64,000 nucleotides of DNA from Elephas maximus indicus (taxonomy: Eukaryota > Chordata > Mammalia > Proboscidea > Elephantidae): the NCBI RefSeq assembly GCF_024166365.1, contig NC_064830.1, forward strand, positions 91,318,968-91,382,967, written 5' to 3'. The notes below the pieces were generated by a model. It did no database searches. It was not told the origin of the DNA and was given only the letters and a program-made list of their open reading frames with translations. A program made the position numbers and the translations under genes. This document shows positions 47,110-59,040 of this stretch, piece by piece; the stretch's first letter is position 1, and each line of letters opens with the position of its first letter.

Positions 47110-48523
47110 CACACCCACTCATCTTTCAGTTAGTGGTAGTGTGAAGACTTGCGTATTGCTGTGATGCTGGAAGCTATGCCATCGGTCTTCAAATACCAAC
47201 AGGATCACCCATGGCAGACAGATTCCAGCTGAGCTTCCAGACTAAGACAGACTAGGAAGAAGGACCAGCAGTCAACTTCCAAAAAGAATTAGCCAGTGAA
47301 AACTGTATGAATTCAGCAGAACGTTGTCTGATATAGTGCCAGAAGATGGCCCCTCAGGTTGGAAGACACTCAAAAGAGAACCGGGGAAGAGCTGCCTTCT
47401 CAAAGTACAGTCAACCTTAATGACATGAATGGAGTCAAACTTTCAGGACCTTTATTTGTTGATGCGGCACAACTCAAAATGGGAAGAAGCAGCTGCGAAC
47501 ATACGTTAATAATTGGAATGTGGATTGTACAAAGTATGAATCTAGGAAAATTGGAAATCATGAAAAATGAAATGGAACACATAAACACCATATCCTAGGC
47601 ATTAGTGAGCTGAAATGGAATGATGTTGGCCATTTTGAATCTGACAGCTGTAGGGTCTACTATGCCAGGAATAACAACTTGAAGAGGAATGGCTTTGCAT
47701 TCATCATCAAAAAAAAAAATTCAAGATCTAGCCTGAAGAAAACACAGTTAGCTATGGATAATATTCATTTGCCTACAAGGAAGATGAGTTAATAAGACTA
47801 TTACTCAAATTTACTCTCCAACCACTAAGGCCAAAGATGAAGAAATTGAAGATTTTTACGAAGTTCTGCAGTCTGAAATTGATCGAACATGCAATCAGCA
47901 TGCATTGATAATTACTGATGATTGGAATGCAAAAGTTGGAAAAAAAGAAGGATCGGTAGTTGGAAAATATGGCCTTGGTGATAGAAATGATCCTGGAGAT
48001 TGCATGATAGAATTTTGCAACACCAATGACTTCTTCATTGCAAATACCTTTTTTCACCAATGTAAATGGTGACTACACACGTGTACTTCACTGGATGGAA
48101 TACACAGGAATAAAGTTGACTATATCTGTGGAAAAAGCTGGTGGAAAAGCTCATTATCATCAGTCATAACAAGGTCAGGGCATACTACAGAACAGACCAC
48201 CAATTGCTCATATGCAAGTTCAAGTTGATACTGAAGAAAACTAGGAACAAGTCCACACAAGAGCCAAAGTATGACCTTAAGTATATCCCACCTGAATTTG
48301 GAGACCATCTCAAGAAGAGATTTGACACGTTGAACACTAATGACTGAAAACCAGAGGAGTTGTGGAATGACATTTAGCACATCATACATGAAGAAAGCAA
48401 GAGGTCATTAAAAACAGAGGGGGAAAAAAAAAAAGACCAAAATGGATGTCAGAAGAGACTCTGAAACTTGCATTTGAATGCCAAGTAGCTAAAGGGAACA
48501 GAACAGATGATGAAGTAAGAGAG
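47110..48523 (+). mobile_element. RTE LINE, 5' half only (copy C1)
   Basis: Third paralogue of copies A and B, with the same left flank (aaagactgta). It has the 5' region (MEDTQKRTGEELPSQSTVNL), the endonuclease region (MWIVQSMNLGKLEIMKNEME, DDWNAKVGKKEGS) and the linker (WMSEETLKLAFECQVAKG). It stops abruptly at about 48523, where the L1-like 5' region starts. The reverse transcriptase half and 3' end are gone, together with most of the OR 3' flank. Confidence 0.88.
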
Positions 48524-50215
48524 GCAGAGCCAACACAGCACTATAGACAAAAGCACCATACCATCCCTCCACAGCAAAAACAGGAAAAACTAAGTAAAAC
48601 AGAGACAAACATCAATCCTGGAACCCTAAGTGTCAAATGAAGAGATAAAGAACTCAGCCAAGCACTGAATGGAATAAGAAACTGACAGAGAATGGAGAGA
48701 GAGGAGAGAGATGTGCAGAGGTCTTCTATCAGCTAACGCAGCACAGATTTGCCATCTTGGATTCCTGCTGGAGATTGGTGGACAGGCAATACAGGAAAGC
48801 AGCTTCACAGAGCTCCTAGCTAGAGACAGAACAACCAGTAACGAGCAATATAGGCCTTCCCAACCCCTATCCTTCCCCCACCCCAACTTGGCCTCTGCTG
48901 CTTCCAAGCTGGCTGTGGTCACTCGGCGAGCCGGGAAATGCAGGGCCTGTGCCACTCAGATTTGCTCCACCCACGTGGAAGAGCAGCAGACATGGAGTAT
49001 GTGAAAGCAGCTTCACGGAACTCCCAGCAAGAGACAGAACAACCGGTAACCAGCAATATATGGTTTCCCACCCCCATCCTTCTCCCCCTCACTCAACCTC
49101 CACCGCTTCTTGCTGGCTGCAGTCTCTTCACCAGAAGACACCAGCTTCAGCCCTGTGCCCCTTTTATTTGCTCTGCCCACACTGGCCGGCTCCAGCAGTG
49201 CAATTTGTTTGTTGCTGATGTTGCTTTTTTCAGATTCTTTTGGTTTCTTCCCTGCTTCTTACCATCTTCTCCCCCTTTCTCTTATACACCTGGCTCCGTG
49301 TGCCAGTTTTGCGTCTTCTTGAAAGGCTGTGAAACATCGCTTGGCCGGGGAACTGCTTCTCCAGTCATGCTGCCACACTGGTGGAATCTCAGTGCCTTTT
49401 TTTTCTTTTTGTTTCTTTTGCTGTGTGTGTGCGTGTGTTTTGTTCTGTTTTGTCTTGTTTGTTTGTTTTCTTTTTCTTTTCTTGGCTTTGAAGCCCCTTC
49501 TAGCTGGGCTGTACTGCCCAGCTTGGGAGCCGCTTCCCTGGTCTGCACAGCCCTGTTGGTAGGATCCGCAGGGGCATTTCTTTTCTTTTTTTCTCTCTCT
49601 CTCTTTTTCTTTTTGGTCTTTCTTCGTTTCTCAGTTTCTTATCTTTCTACGTTTACCTTCTTTTCCTGTCTCCTGAATAACTGGTGCTATGTGAAACCTC
49701 TGCCCCATCTAGGAAGGCTGTACTTGCAGCCTGGGAGCCATAACCTTGGTCTTCACAGCCACACTGGTGGAATCCCCAGCGGCTTTTCTTTTTTCTTCTC
49801 TGATAATTTATTTGTTTATTTTTCTCTTTTTCCTTTTTGTTTTTCTCTATATCTCGGGCTCTCATCTCTCCACTATTTGGCAAGCTCCCTTAGCACTCTT
49901 TGTGTGTGTGTGTTTTGCTTGTTTGTTTTTTGTCTGTTTTGGCTCCTGTTTTGCTTTGCTGTCTCACTTCTTTCCCATACATATCTTAGCTCCACACATC
50001 ACAACCTCCCGCCTCTTTCCTGCCTACCTGCACCATGCACTGAACATCAATCCCCTGAGCAGTGTGGGTACGGCCTACTGGAACCTGCTCTGCACTGATT
50101 CCCGGCCCACCCTGTCGGACCTAGTACATACCACAAACAACCCATTCCAGCCCCTCCCCTTCAGCTGGACCTGCACTGCTGCACCATAGCTGACATACAC
50201 GTGGGGGTATAGCAA
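48524..50215 (+). mobile_element. L1-like 5' region built of repeated monomers
   Basis: It begins gcagagccaacacagcacta, the same start as the 5' part of the insert at 35404-36473 (there in antisense and joined to L1 3' UTR), hence my reading as an L1 5' UTR. Internally it repeats: gaaagcagcttcac starts at 48795 and 49003 (208 bases apart), and a gtggaatc-type box recurs at 49381, 49559 and 49768 (178 and 209 apart). It is GC-richer and pyrimidine-rich compared with its surroundings. The long plus-strand open frame 48938-50098 is low-complexity (F, L, C, S runs) and shows no domain, so I do not call it a gene. No L1 ORF1, ORF2 or tail follows; OR flank resumes at about 50216. Confidence 0.6.
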
Positions 50216-50405
50216 AGTAGAGCCGTGGAATTTTGTGTTAACAACTTAATTCTAAACAAGTGCACTGCTTACTTTATACTTTTGCAGTAGTCAAAAAACA
50301 TCAGGAATCAGAACCCTTGAAGCATCTGATCAGTGGTCTGGAATTTCAGAGATTTTTTTCAGATCGATTTAAGGTTATTATCCCATTTCAGTCATTCAGT
50401 TATAG

Positions 50406-51344
50406 TCATTGGGTGACAATATCTATCCCCAGCACTTTCCTAAGTGCCTTAGCTACATCCCTATTCCGGAGGGTATAAATCAGAGGATTCAGTGTGGGAG
50501 TAATGATGCTATAGAACACAGACCCAGCTTTGTCTTGCAGTGGAGTTCGATGGGCCCTGGTCCTCATATATGAGAAGATACAGGCACCGAACCAGAGGGA
50601 AACCACAGTGAGGTGAGAGCTACAAGTAGCAAAGGCATTTTTCTTGCTCCCAGCAGAATGCATCTGCATAATACTGTGCAGGATGAAGGCGTAGGATGTA
50701 GAAACCAGGATGATGGGGAAGAGAAGGAGTAGGATGGTGCTGATGTATGCTGTGGTCTCATAAACAGTGATGTCTCCACATACCAACTTCACAACAGCTG
50801 GAAACTCACAATAGAAGTGGTGGATTTTTCGAGGCCCACAGAAAGGCAAGTGCATCAAAATCACCGTGTGAATTAGGGAGTTCATGGATGCTTCCAACCA
50901 TGACATGACAGCCATCATCACTCCCAACTTTCTGTTCATGAGAACAGTATAACGCAGTGGATGACAGATGGCAACATAGCGGTCATAAGACATGAGAGCC
51001 AGGAGAAGACACTCAGCACCACCCACAGATAAATAGAGAAAGTGCTGGGTTGCACAACCCACAAAGGAGATGGACTTCTTGCCAGATAAGTAGTTGGTAG
51101 CCATCTTGGGGATGGTAATGAAGACATGCATCAGATCCATGAGGGACAGCTGGCTGAGTAGGAAGTACATTGGTGTATGAAGCCGAGGATCAGCACAGAT
51201 GAGGAGAATGGTGAGGGTGTTGGCACTCACTGCAATGAGGAAAACCACCATGGTCAAGGAGAAAAGAAAAAGGTGGGTGAGGGAGTCATCAAAGAGCCCT
51301 TTAAGGATGAAGTCTTCCAGAGAGGTATGATTCCCCTGCCACAT
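50406..51344 (-). CDS. OR2AE1: Olfactory receptor, OR2AE1-like, intact (unit C)
   Basis: A 312-residue odorant receptor, about 94% identical to the unit B protein (19 differences by eye). It has NHTS (5-8), HTPMYFLLSQLSLMDL (56-71), MSYDRYVAICHPLRY (118-132), FATCSSHL (238-245) and PTLNPLIY (283-290). An in-frame ATG 42 bases upstream (51384-51386) would add 14 residues, but it lies beyond the 3' splice site (AG at 51362-51363), so it is intronic and I use the ATG at 51344. Differences from unit B include S75F and I99T in TM2/TM3 and a cluster T204I, I206L, I207L, F212I in TM5, which may alter ligand binding. The last residues also differ (R307I, G308D). All receptors in the array share the same orientation. 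Confidence 0.93.
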   Translation of the reverse strand: MWQGNHTSLEDFILKGLFDDSLTHLFLFSLTMVVFLIAVSANTLTILLICADPRLHTPMYFLLSQLSLMDLMHVFITIPKMATNYLSGKKSISFVGCATQHFLYLSVGGAECLLLALMSYDRYVAICHPLRYTVLMNRKLGVMMAVMSWLEASMNSLIHTVILMHLPFCGPRKIHHFYCEFPAVVKLVCGDITVYETTAYISTILLLLFPIILVSTSYAFILHSIMQMHSAGSKKNAFATCSSHLTVVSLWFGACIFSYMRTRAHRTPLQDKAGSVFYSIITPTLNPLIYTLRNRDVAKALRKVLGIDIVTQ

Positions 51345-51568
51345 CTCTCTCTTCTCAAACCCTAAGATAATAGGAAATGGATACAAACTGTGATATCAGA
51401 AATACTGGTGTTCACCATACCTGACGTAATGAGTCTTTTGATCTAAGAAATAATTTTTGGAGATTTTTTTTCTACTTATAATTGTTCAGTAGCTTTAATC
51501 ATTGCAATAACCTTTAAAAATGAGACAGAACTTAAAATTTGTCTTCACATACATGGTTACTGTGAAAT
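51345..51568. repeat. OR 5'-side flank, unit C
   Basis: Paralogous to 11266-11500 and 25009-25240, with the splice acceptor at 51362-51363. Nothing else is seen. Confidence 0.6.
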
Positions 51569-51581
51569 TCCAGAATATCTA

Positions 51582-51748
51582 ACAAAACCAAACCAAACCC
51601 ACTGCTATTGAGGATTCCAACTCATAGCGACCCTATAGGACAGAGTAGAACTGCCTGATAGAGTTTCCAAGGAGTGCCTGGCTGATTTGAACTGCTGACC
51701 TCTTGGTTAGCAGCCATAGCACTTAACCACTATGCCACCAGGGTTTCC
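51582..51748 (-). mobile_element. AfroSINE (antisense), unit C only
   Basis: Flanked by perfect 13-base repeats tccagaatatcta (51569-51581 and 51749-51761). The site is empty in units A and B, so it is a young insertion. Confidence 0.93.
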
Positions 51749-51761
51749 TCCAGAATATCTA

Positions 51762-51879
51762 GATTCTATTAAACGCCAAACTTCAAGACAATAGTCCCTT
51801 CTCTTAGCTTATTGTATCTGTCAGAGTTTAGTCAGAGAAGTTGAACCAACAGGAGATTTTAATATATCTATATCTATCT
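51762..51879. repeat. OR 5'-side flank with TA-rich microsatellite
   Basis: Continuation of the unit flank, ending in an atatatctatatctatc repeat where the RTE element enters. Confidence 0.6.
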
Positions 51880-54068
51880 GTGGAAAGAGACGATGGAAAA
51901 GCTCAATATCATCAATCAGAACAAGGCCAGGGGCCGACTGTGGAACAGACCATCAATTGCTCATATGCAAGTTCAAGCTGAAACTGAAGAAAATCAGAGC
52001 AAGTCCACAGGAGCCAAAATATGACCTTGAGTATATCCCACCTGAATTTAGAGACCATCTCAAAAATAGATTTGATGCATTGAACACTAGTGACCAAAGA
52101 CCAGATGAGTTGTGGAATGACATCAAGGACATCATCCATGAAGAAAGCAAGAGGTCACTGAAAAGAGAGGAAAGAAAGAAAAGACCAAGATGGATGTCAG
52201 AGGAGACTCTGACACTTGCTCTTGAGCATCGAGCAGCTAAAGCAAAAGGAAGAATTGATGAAGTAAGAGAACTGAGCAGAAGATTTCAAAGGGCCTCTGG
52301 AGAAGACAAAGTAAAGTATTATAATGACATGCAAAGAGCTGAAGATGAAAAACCAAAAGGGAAGAACATGCTCAGCGTTTCTCAAGCTGAAAGAACTGAA
52401 GAAAAAATTCAAGCCTCGAGTTGCAATAGTGAAGGATTCCATGGGGAAAATATTAAATGATGCAGGAAGCATCAAAAGAAGATGGAAGGAATACACACAG
52501 TCATTATACCGAAAAGAATTAGTCAATATTCAACCATTTCAAGAGGAGGCGTATGATCAGGAACCGATGGTACTGAAGGAAGAAGTCCAAACTGCTCTGA
52601 AGGCATTGGCGAAAAACAAGGCTCCAGGAATTGATGGAATATCAATTGAGATGTTTCAACAAACAGATGCAGCGCTGGAGGTACTCACTCATCTATGCCA
52701 AGAAATATGGAAGACAGCTTCCTGACCAACTGACTGGAAGAGATCCATATTCCCAAGAAAGGTGATCCAACTGAATGTGGAAATTATAGAACAATATCAT
52801 TAATATCACACACAAGCAAAATTTTGCTGAAGATCATTCGAAAATGGCTGCAGCAGTATATCGACAGGGAACTGCCAGAAATTCAGGCAGGTTTCAGAAG
52901 AGGACATGGAACCAGGGATATCACTGCTGACGTCAGATGGATCCTGGCTGAAAGCATAGAATACCAGAAGGATGTTTACCTGTGTTTTATTGACTGTGCA
53001 AAGGCATTCGACTGTGTGGATCATAACAGACTATGGATAGCACTGCGAAGAATAGGAATTCCAGAACACTTTTGTGCTCATGAGGAACCTTTACATAGAT
53101 CAAGAGGCAGTTGTTCGGACAGAACAAGGGGATACTGATTGGTTTAAAGTCAGGAAAGGTGTGTGTCAGGGTTGTATTCTTTCACCATACCTATTTAATC
53201 TGTATGCAGAGCAAATAATCCGAGAAGCTGGGCTATATGAAGAAGAACGGAGCATCAGGATTGGATGAAGACTCTTTAACAACCTGCGTTATGCAGATGA
53301 CACAACCTTGCTTGCTGAAAGTGAAGAGGACTTGAAGCACTTACTAATGAAGAGCAAAGACCACAGCCTTCAGTAGGATTGCACCTCAACATAAAGAAAA
53401 CAAAAATCCTCACAAGTGGACCAATGAGCAACATCATGATAAACGGAGAAAAGATTGAAGTTGTCAAGGATTTCATTTTACTTGGATCCACAATCAACAG
53501 CCAAGAAAGCAGCAGTCAAGAAATCAAAAGACGCATTGCATTGGGCAAATCTGCTGCAAAGGACCTCTTCAAAGTGTTGAAGAGCAAAGATGTCACCCTG
53601 AAGACTAAGATGTGCCTGACCCAAGCCATGGTATTTTCAATCACATCATATGCATGTGAAAGCTGGACAATGAATAAGGAAGACCGAAGAAGAGTTGACG
53701 CCTTTGAATTGTGGTGTTGGCAAAGAATATTGAATACACCATGGACTGGCAAAAGAACGAACAAATCTGTCTTAGAAGAAGTACAACCAGAATGCTCCTT
53801 AGAAGCAAGGATGACAAGACTTCGTCTTACATATTTGAACATGTTGTCAGGAGGGATCAGTTCCTGGAGAAGGACATCATGCTTGGCAGAGTACAGGGTC
53901 AGCGGAAAAGAGGAAGACCCTCAACAAGGTGGATTGACACAATGGCTGCAACAATGAGCTCAAGCATAACAACGATTGTAAGGATGGCGCAAGACCAGGC
54001 AGTGTTTTGTTCTGTTGTGCATAGGGTCGCTATGGGTTGGAACCGACTCGATAGCACCTAACAACAAC
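51880..54068 (+). mobile_element. RTE-clade LINE, 5'-truncated, relatively young (copy C2)
   Basis: It starts after the endonuclease and contains the linker (KYDLEYIPPEFRDHLKNRFD, then KKRPRWMSEETLTLALEHRA) and the reverse transcriptase with KNKAPGIDGISIEMFQQTD, FIDCAKAFDCVDHNRLW (motif A), CQGCILSPYLFNLYAEQI (motif B) and YADDTTLLAESEEDL (motif C). The C-terminal segment is MSNIMINGEKIEVVKDFILL through VLEEVQPECSLEARMTRLR. Small indels break the frame in several places, but the motifs are intact, unlike in copies A and B. It ends cacctaacaacaac. It is unit C-specific and sits at the TA microsatellite. Confidence 0.92.
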
Positions 54069-54440
54069 ATACAGTTCAGTGGCTCTGCAATCTATTTATT
54101 GGACATATCTATGACCAGAAGGGAAGCAGTCATTTGCATACAACTTTAAAGGTCTGCATTACATTCCTTGATAATATTGTGGTTTGTTGCCAAGGCCAAG
54201 AATTGAAATGTAAAAAGTTTTTTTAAAAAAATTATTAAATTGCATGCAGCTTTGATTGAGTTGATAATAAAGTGTTCTCTTTCAGAAAAGAGCCAAAAAA
54301 CAACAAAACTTTGAACCAAAACATTCCATTTACATTTTAAACAGTATCTTCCTTCTTGTTAGTACTATATCTGTTTTACTACTTTTAACTTCTGTTAGTG
54401 TTTGAATTTAAACAATGTCAAGGTACAAAAAAAAAAAAAA
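54069..54440. other. Unit C-only intergenic stretch
   Basis: It replaces the part of the unit holding the SINE pair in A and the L1 in B. No gene or repeat family is recognised. An A-run lies at about 54428-54447. Confidence 0.45.
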
Positions 54441-56380
54441 GAAAAAATTGGTTATATAAAATAGATTCACACAAAAACAAAGTATTCATTACTACTATAC
54501 ATAGAATAGCTATCCTATCCAAGTACTAGCCTTTTGGATATATCCCAAATATCTACACTATCCCTCATTTTGTGGATGTCAGTTCTTCCCCTTTCCCAGT
54601 TACTCCTGCCATTATCTAATTAACTCATGGACAAAGCAGCCAGGGCAGCAGGGATAGAGGCTACACATGAGCTCAGCAGTACGGACTCCCACTCGCCAAG
54701 GCAATCTGCCTACAGCCACTGCTGGTGCCCAATAGCCACAGCACTGAGTCCACAATACGACACTATTCCCACAGGAGAATCAGCTGGCTACCTGGTGACA
54801 GATTGATTATATTGTACCACTTTGATAGTGGTAGGAACAGTGCCTTGTTCTTACTGTAATACCCACTTATTTGGATATGGATTTGCCTTCCTTCCGCCAC
54901 TCATCTCAGGTTTGTCATACAAATTTCCTTGCCTGCAGCGATGCTGCCAAAACTACTATCTATGGACTTACAGAATGGCTTATGCACCATAATGATGTTC
55001 CACACAGCATTGCTTCAGACCAAGGAAATCATTTCACAGCAAATGAAGTATAAACATGAGCCCACGCTCATGGAATTCACTGATCTTACAATTTTTCCAA
55101 TCATTCTGAAACAGGTGGCTTGATAAAATGATAGAATGACTGTTCGAAGACTCAGTTACAGCACCAACTAGATGGCAAACCACAAAGGGTTGGGGTATAG
55201 TCCTTCAGGATGTGTTATATATTCTCAATCTGTACTCAACTTATGCAGCTGTTTCTCCCATAGCCAGGATTCATGAGTGGAATCAAGGGCTAGAAATTGA
55301 GTTAATCCTCTCATAATCTGCCAGCAAAATTTTTGCTTCCCATCTCCACACTTTCAAGCTTTGCTGGTTTAGAGGTCTTAAATCTAAAGAGATAATGTTT
55401 CCACCTGTTGACAGAACAATGATTCCATTGTACTAAAATTTGAGACTGCCATCTTGTTGCCACTAGGGATCCACATACCACTGAATCAAAGGGCAATGAA
55501 ATGGGTTACTATACAGACTGGAGTGATTAAGCCTGACTAAAAACCCACTGCCATTGAGTCAATTCTGACTAATAGTGACAGTGTAGGACAGAGTAGAGCT
55601 GCTCCATGGGGTTTCCGAGGAGCAGCTGGTAGATTCGAACTGCCAACCTTTTGGTTAGCAGCCACATGCTTAAACACTGCGCCACCAGGGCTCCTAATCC
55701 TGACTATCAGGGAAAAACTGGGTTGCTACTACACAATGAGGACAAAGAGAAGTGTGTTTGGAATGCACGCAATTCTCTCAGGTGCCTCTTTGTACTCCCA
55801 TGCCCTGTGATTGAACTCAGTGGAAAACTATATCAACCCAATTCTGGCAGTAATGCTAATGGCCCAGACCCTTCAAGAATGTAGGCTTGAGTCACCCCAC
55901 CAGAGAAGGAACCATGAACAGCTGAGATGATTGCTGAGGGCAAAAGAAATATGGAATGTGTATTATAATAGCTAAAGGTGTTTCATCCTTATTTTGATAT
56001 GAATATTTTGTGCATGTTAAACAAATATTTGAATTTTCTTCTCCTCTGATGCCCCCTTTTCTAACATAGATGTATTAAAAATACTTAACTTCATATCTTA
56101 GCATTTAAGTTACAGGATCTAAAAGGAGAAGTATGAATCAGAGAGAGGAATGAATGTCACCTGAACAAAAAAGAGATTTTGTATCATCTTATGGGGAAAG
56201 GTTTAGTAGTTTTTGTTTGTTTGTATGTGTTCTCTTTTTGGGAAAATGTTAGCATGTTTTTGGTTTTATGTGGGAGAGTTGTACCATGTTAGATGGAAGG
56301 ATCACTTTGATACAATTTTTATTTCGAGATTAAAGCATGATTTAAAAGATATGTGCAGGTACCAAGTTGACATGTAACAA
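54441..56380 (+). mobile_element. ERV-L pol remnant (integrase and dUTPase part), unit C
   Basis: Fossil paralogue of 12840-14570 and 27775-29640 (retroviral part from about 54555), split by an antisense AfroSINE at 55540-55694. No LTR is attached, and it is broken at many places. Confidence 0.75.
55540..55694 (-). mobile_element. AfroSINE (antisense), unit C only
   Basis: Flanked by 12-base repeats taagcctgacta (55528-55539) and taatcctgacta (55695-55706). The matching sites of units A and B are empty. Confidence 0.92.
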
Positions 56381-58794
56381 AACCACCATACTTATGTACA
56401 TGAAAGCAAACAAGAGCTATGCCCTGGGTAGAACTGACCGTCTTAAAATTATGAGTAAGCCTGGTAACATTTCATCAGCCAGACTTTATTCAAATCTCAC
56501 ATAAATGCTAATCAGAAGGAGAGCTTGAGATCCATGGCGGAGCATGCCTTAAGAAACAATAATCTATATTGTTCCCCAAAATATCCATGCTATCCCTCTT
56601 TCTATTTTTCTTCCTACAAGTCTCCCCAGACATTCATGCATTCCAGATTACCTACTATTTTTTAAAGCAAAGAACTCAGAACTGAATGCATTTACAAAGC
56701 ATAATTTGATCAGTCTGAAAGAGATCACATCTATCATCTCTCTCTCTCTTTCTATTAATGCAGCCTTGGATCTCATCTTTTTGACTGTTACCGCACACTT
56801 TTAATTCAAACTCAGCTTCTTTGGACAAAGAACCCAACTTCCCCCAGGCTGTCTTGATCATTCCAATCCAGTCAAGACATCAACACTTTTACTTAAGTAT
56901 CCATATACTTCCTTCTTTCCTCATTAGTGTCCTCCTTTCTTGGTAAATCTCCATAATGTAAATTTTTCATCATCTGTCTCACGTCTCTCTTCCTCCCTTA
57001 GGAAACTTTCTTCATAATTTCCCATTACGATTTGTTGCCACAGGTGATTTTTTTCTCTGCTTCTTCTTGGCTTTCCTCATAGACTGACCAAATATCACCC
57101 TTTGACTTAAGGGATGGGGAGACAAGTTGACAATATTAGAGGGTGCCCTAGGTTCTAATAAAGGTTCCAGGATTTCTCAACCCCCACCATTATTTTACCT
57201 GTAGCTTCCTCTTCAGAGACTCGTGGGCAGAACAAGTAGAGAAGTGAAATGTAGTGGGTAGGATGGTCCACACTGACTCCAATTGGCTAGTGATCATTAA
57301 AACAAGGCTTTTCAGAGATGCTGATCAGACTTCCTTCTCTAACCCTGGAAATCTCCATTTACTGGTGGAATGATTTAGAGGACATTGTCCCAGCCATCAT
57401 TGTTTTCACTAATTATCCTTGTGTCAGAGCATCACCAGGAGCAAAAATGAATGTGAATCTGCAATGCCCTTGCAATCTATACTCAGATTTTGAATTCCAT
57501 CAGCACACATCTGGACACATTAAGTGAATAAGCTTCTTTACTAGTCTCACTTTTGAATCATGCATATGCTTTCTCTAGCTCTAAACATGTATCTGAGCCA
57601 CCTTCCCTTCCTAAGATGGCAGTGAGAGCCTGTACAATAGGAATTCCACTAATGCTAATTAGGAAGCTAAATATAAGACCAGCTAAATCATCAATGTGTC
57701 CAGAGTCCAAAGAAAATCTGTTTTGAATTTTCTGATGTTTTGGATCACTCAAGACACTTTCTTCTTAGCTTTACACGTCCTTGCCTATCTAATTGAATAT
57801 GAATTTGGCTCTAGCCCTGGTGCTTTTAAAATAAGCTTTTTCCTGGCTGCATAAGTGTTTCCTCAGCAATAATCACACAGCCTGGAATCAGGACAGACTT
57901 TGCCTGACATGAGAAAACTCATGAGGGAAGAGGAGCACCATCTATTTGAAATGAAACATCCCTCACCCCAGAGGACCTATGACGTCAGGTGAGGCAAACT
58001 GAAAACATTCAATATATGGCATCGGGGATTCTATCCCAGGGGACACATCCTGGATCTCTTCTGGAAGCCATTATGTCAAATGATAATTAGACTGTGCCAT
58101 ATAGTTTGAAATATGCATTTCTCAAAGGCTTTACTTGGAGTTTGCCTATAGGAGTCAGGGGAACGAAATATTTTGGAAAGAGTGACTCTGAAGATAACAT
58201 GGGAATATTCTCTCCAGGAACCAATTAACCTGACTTGTTTTTCCTCTTGGAACAAAGACGTCTCTAGGCCCTTTCCATCCAACCCTTTTGAGAAGACAAA
58301 GTCTGAGAAATATCTAGTGTCTATTTCCCACCTTTTTCCTATGTGCCATATCTTAGAAAAAAAGTCAAGGGATAAAAGCATGAGGTCACCACTAGTATTT
58401 CCCATGTTAGCTTTTGATTATATTCCAGCTTTATAGACTACATTAATATAACATGTCAAGAGATTTCAGATACAGAAGCAAAAGAAGAAAAGGACATATC
58501 TTACATCTCCTTATTTACTCTCGTCTCATTCCCATACCATAAATTTCCTCTCCATTATAAATATATGTTGAGTTTTTTTCTTGTTGTTTTTTTTTGTTGT
58601 TGTTATTTTTTCCGCTCTCTATCTCAAGTCAGCTGCTAAAATGTCTTACTTCACTGGGAATTATTCTTTGAGTTGATTTATTATCTCATCACTTTTTTTC
58701 TCAAAATCTATTGTATAATGTTTTACATGTTGCTTTCCTCACCAGATAGAATCTCTATTTCTCTCTTTAAGGAAACTCTGACATTTATATAATT
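56381..58794. repeat. Right-hand intergenic block, unit C
   Basis: Paralogous to 14571-16980 and 29641-32094. A TTG/T-rich low-complexity run lies at about 58565-58612. No gene is seen. Confidence 0.6.
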
Positions 58795-59040
58795 AATTCA
58801 TTTATTTGACAAATATTTAATGAGCATTTCCTGTTATCTCAATCACTGTGTTGGGTTATAGGTGTACAGTGATTTGCGAACATAGTCTCTCCATTAAGGG
58901 ACTTATAGATAAAACAAACAGGTATGACAAATTGTGTTGAGTTTGTATTAATGAATAATCTTCAATGCGAGTTACATAAAAGAAAACATACTATATTAAG
59001 GAAGGACTGTGGAATCACAGAAAAAAGTGGAGTAGAACTC
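58795..59040 (+). repeat. L2-like tail and truncated P1 leader (start of unit D)
   Basis: The L2 tail is followed by P1 text (gagttacataaaa) that stops near 59035 at gtagaactc, where ERV-L sequence begins. This shows the tandem array continues past unit C. Confidence 0.75.

Noticed and set aside
48938-50098. 386-codon plus-strand open frame
   Set aside because: It is dominated by F, L, C and S from pyrimidine runs, overlaps two other equally poor frames, lies in a tandem-repeated L1-like 5' region and shows no domain.
50406-51386. 326-residue form of the unit C receptor
   Set aside because: The extra 14 codons cross a conserved 3' splice site. The 312-residue form matches unit B.
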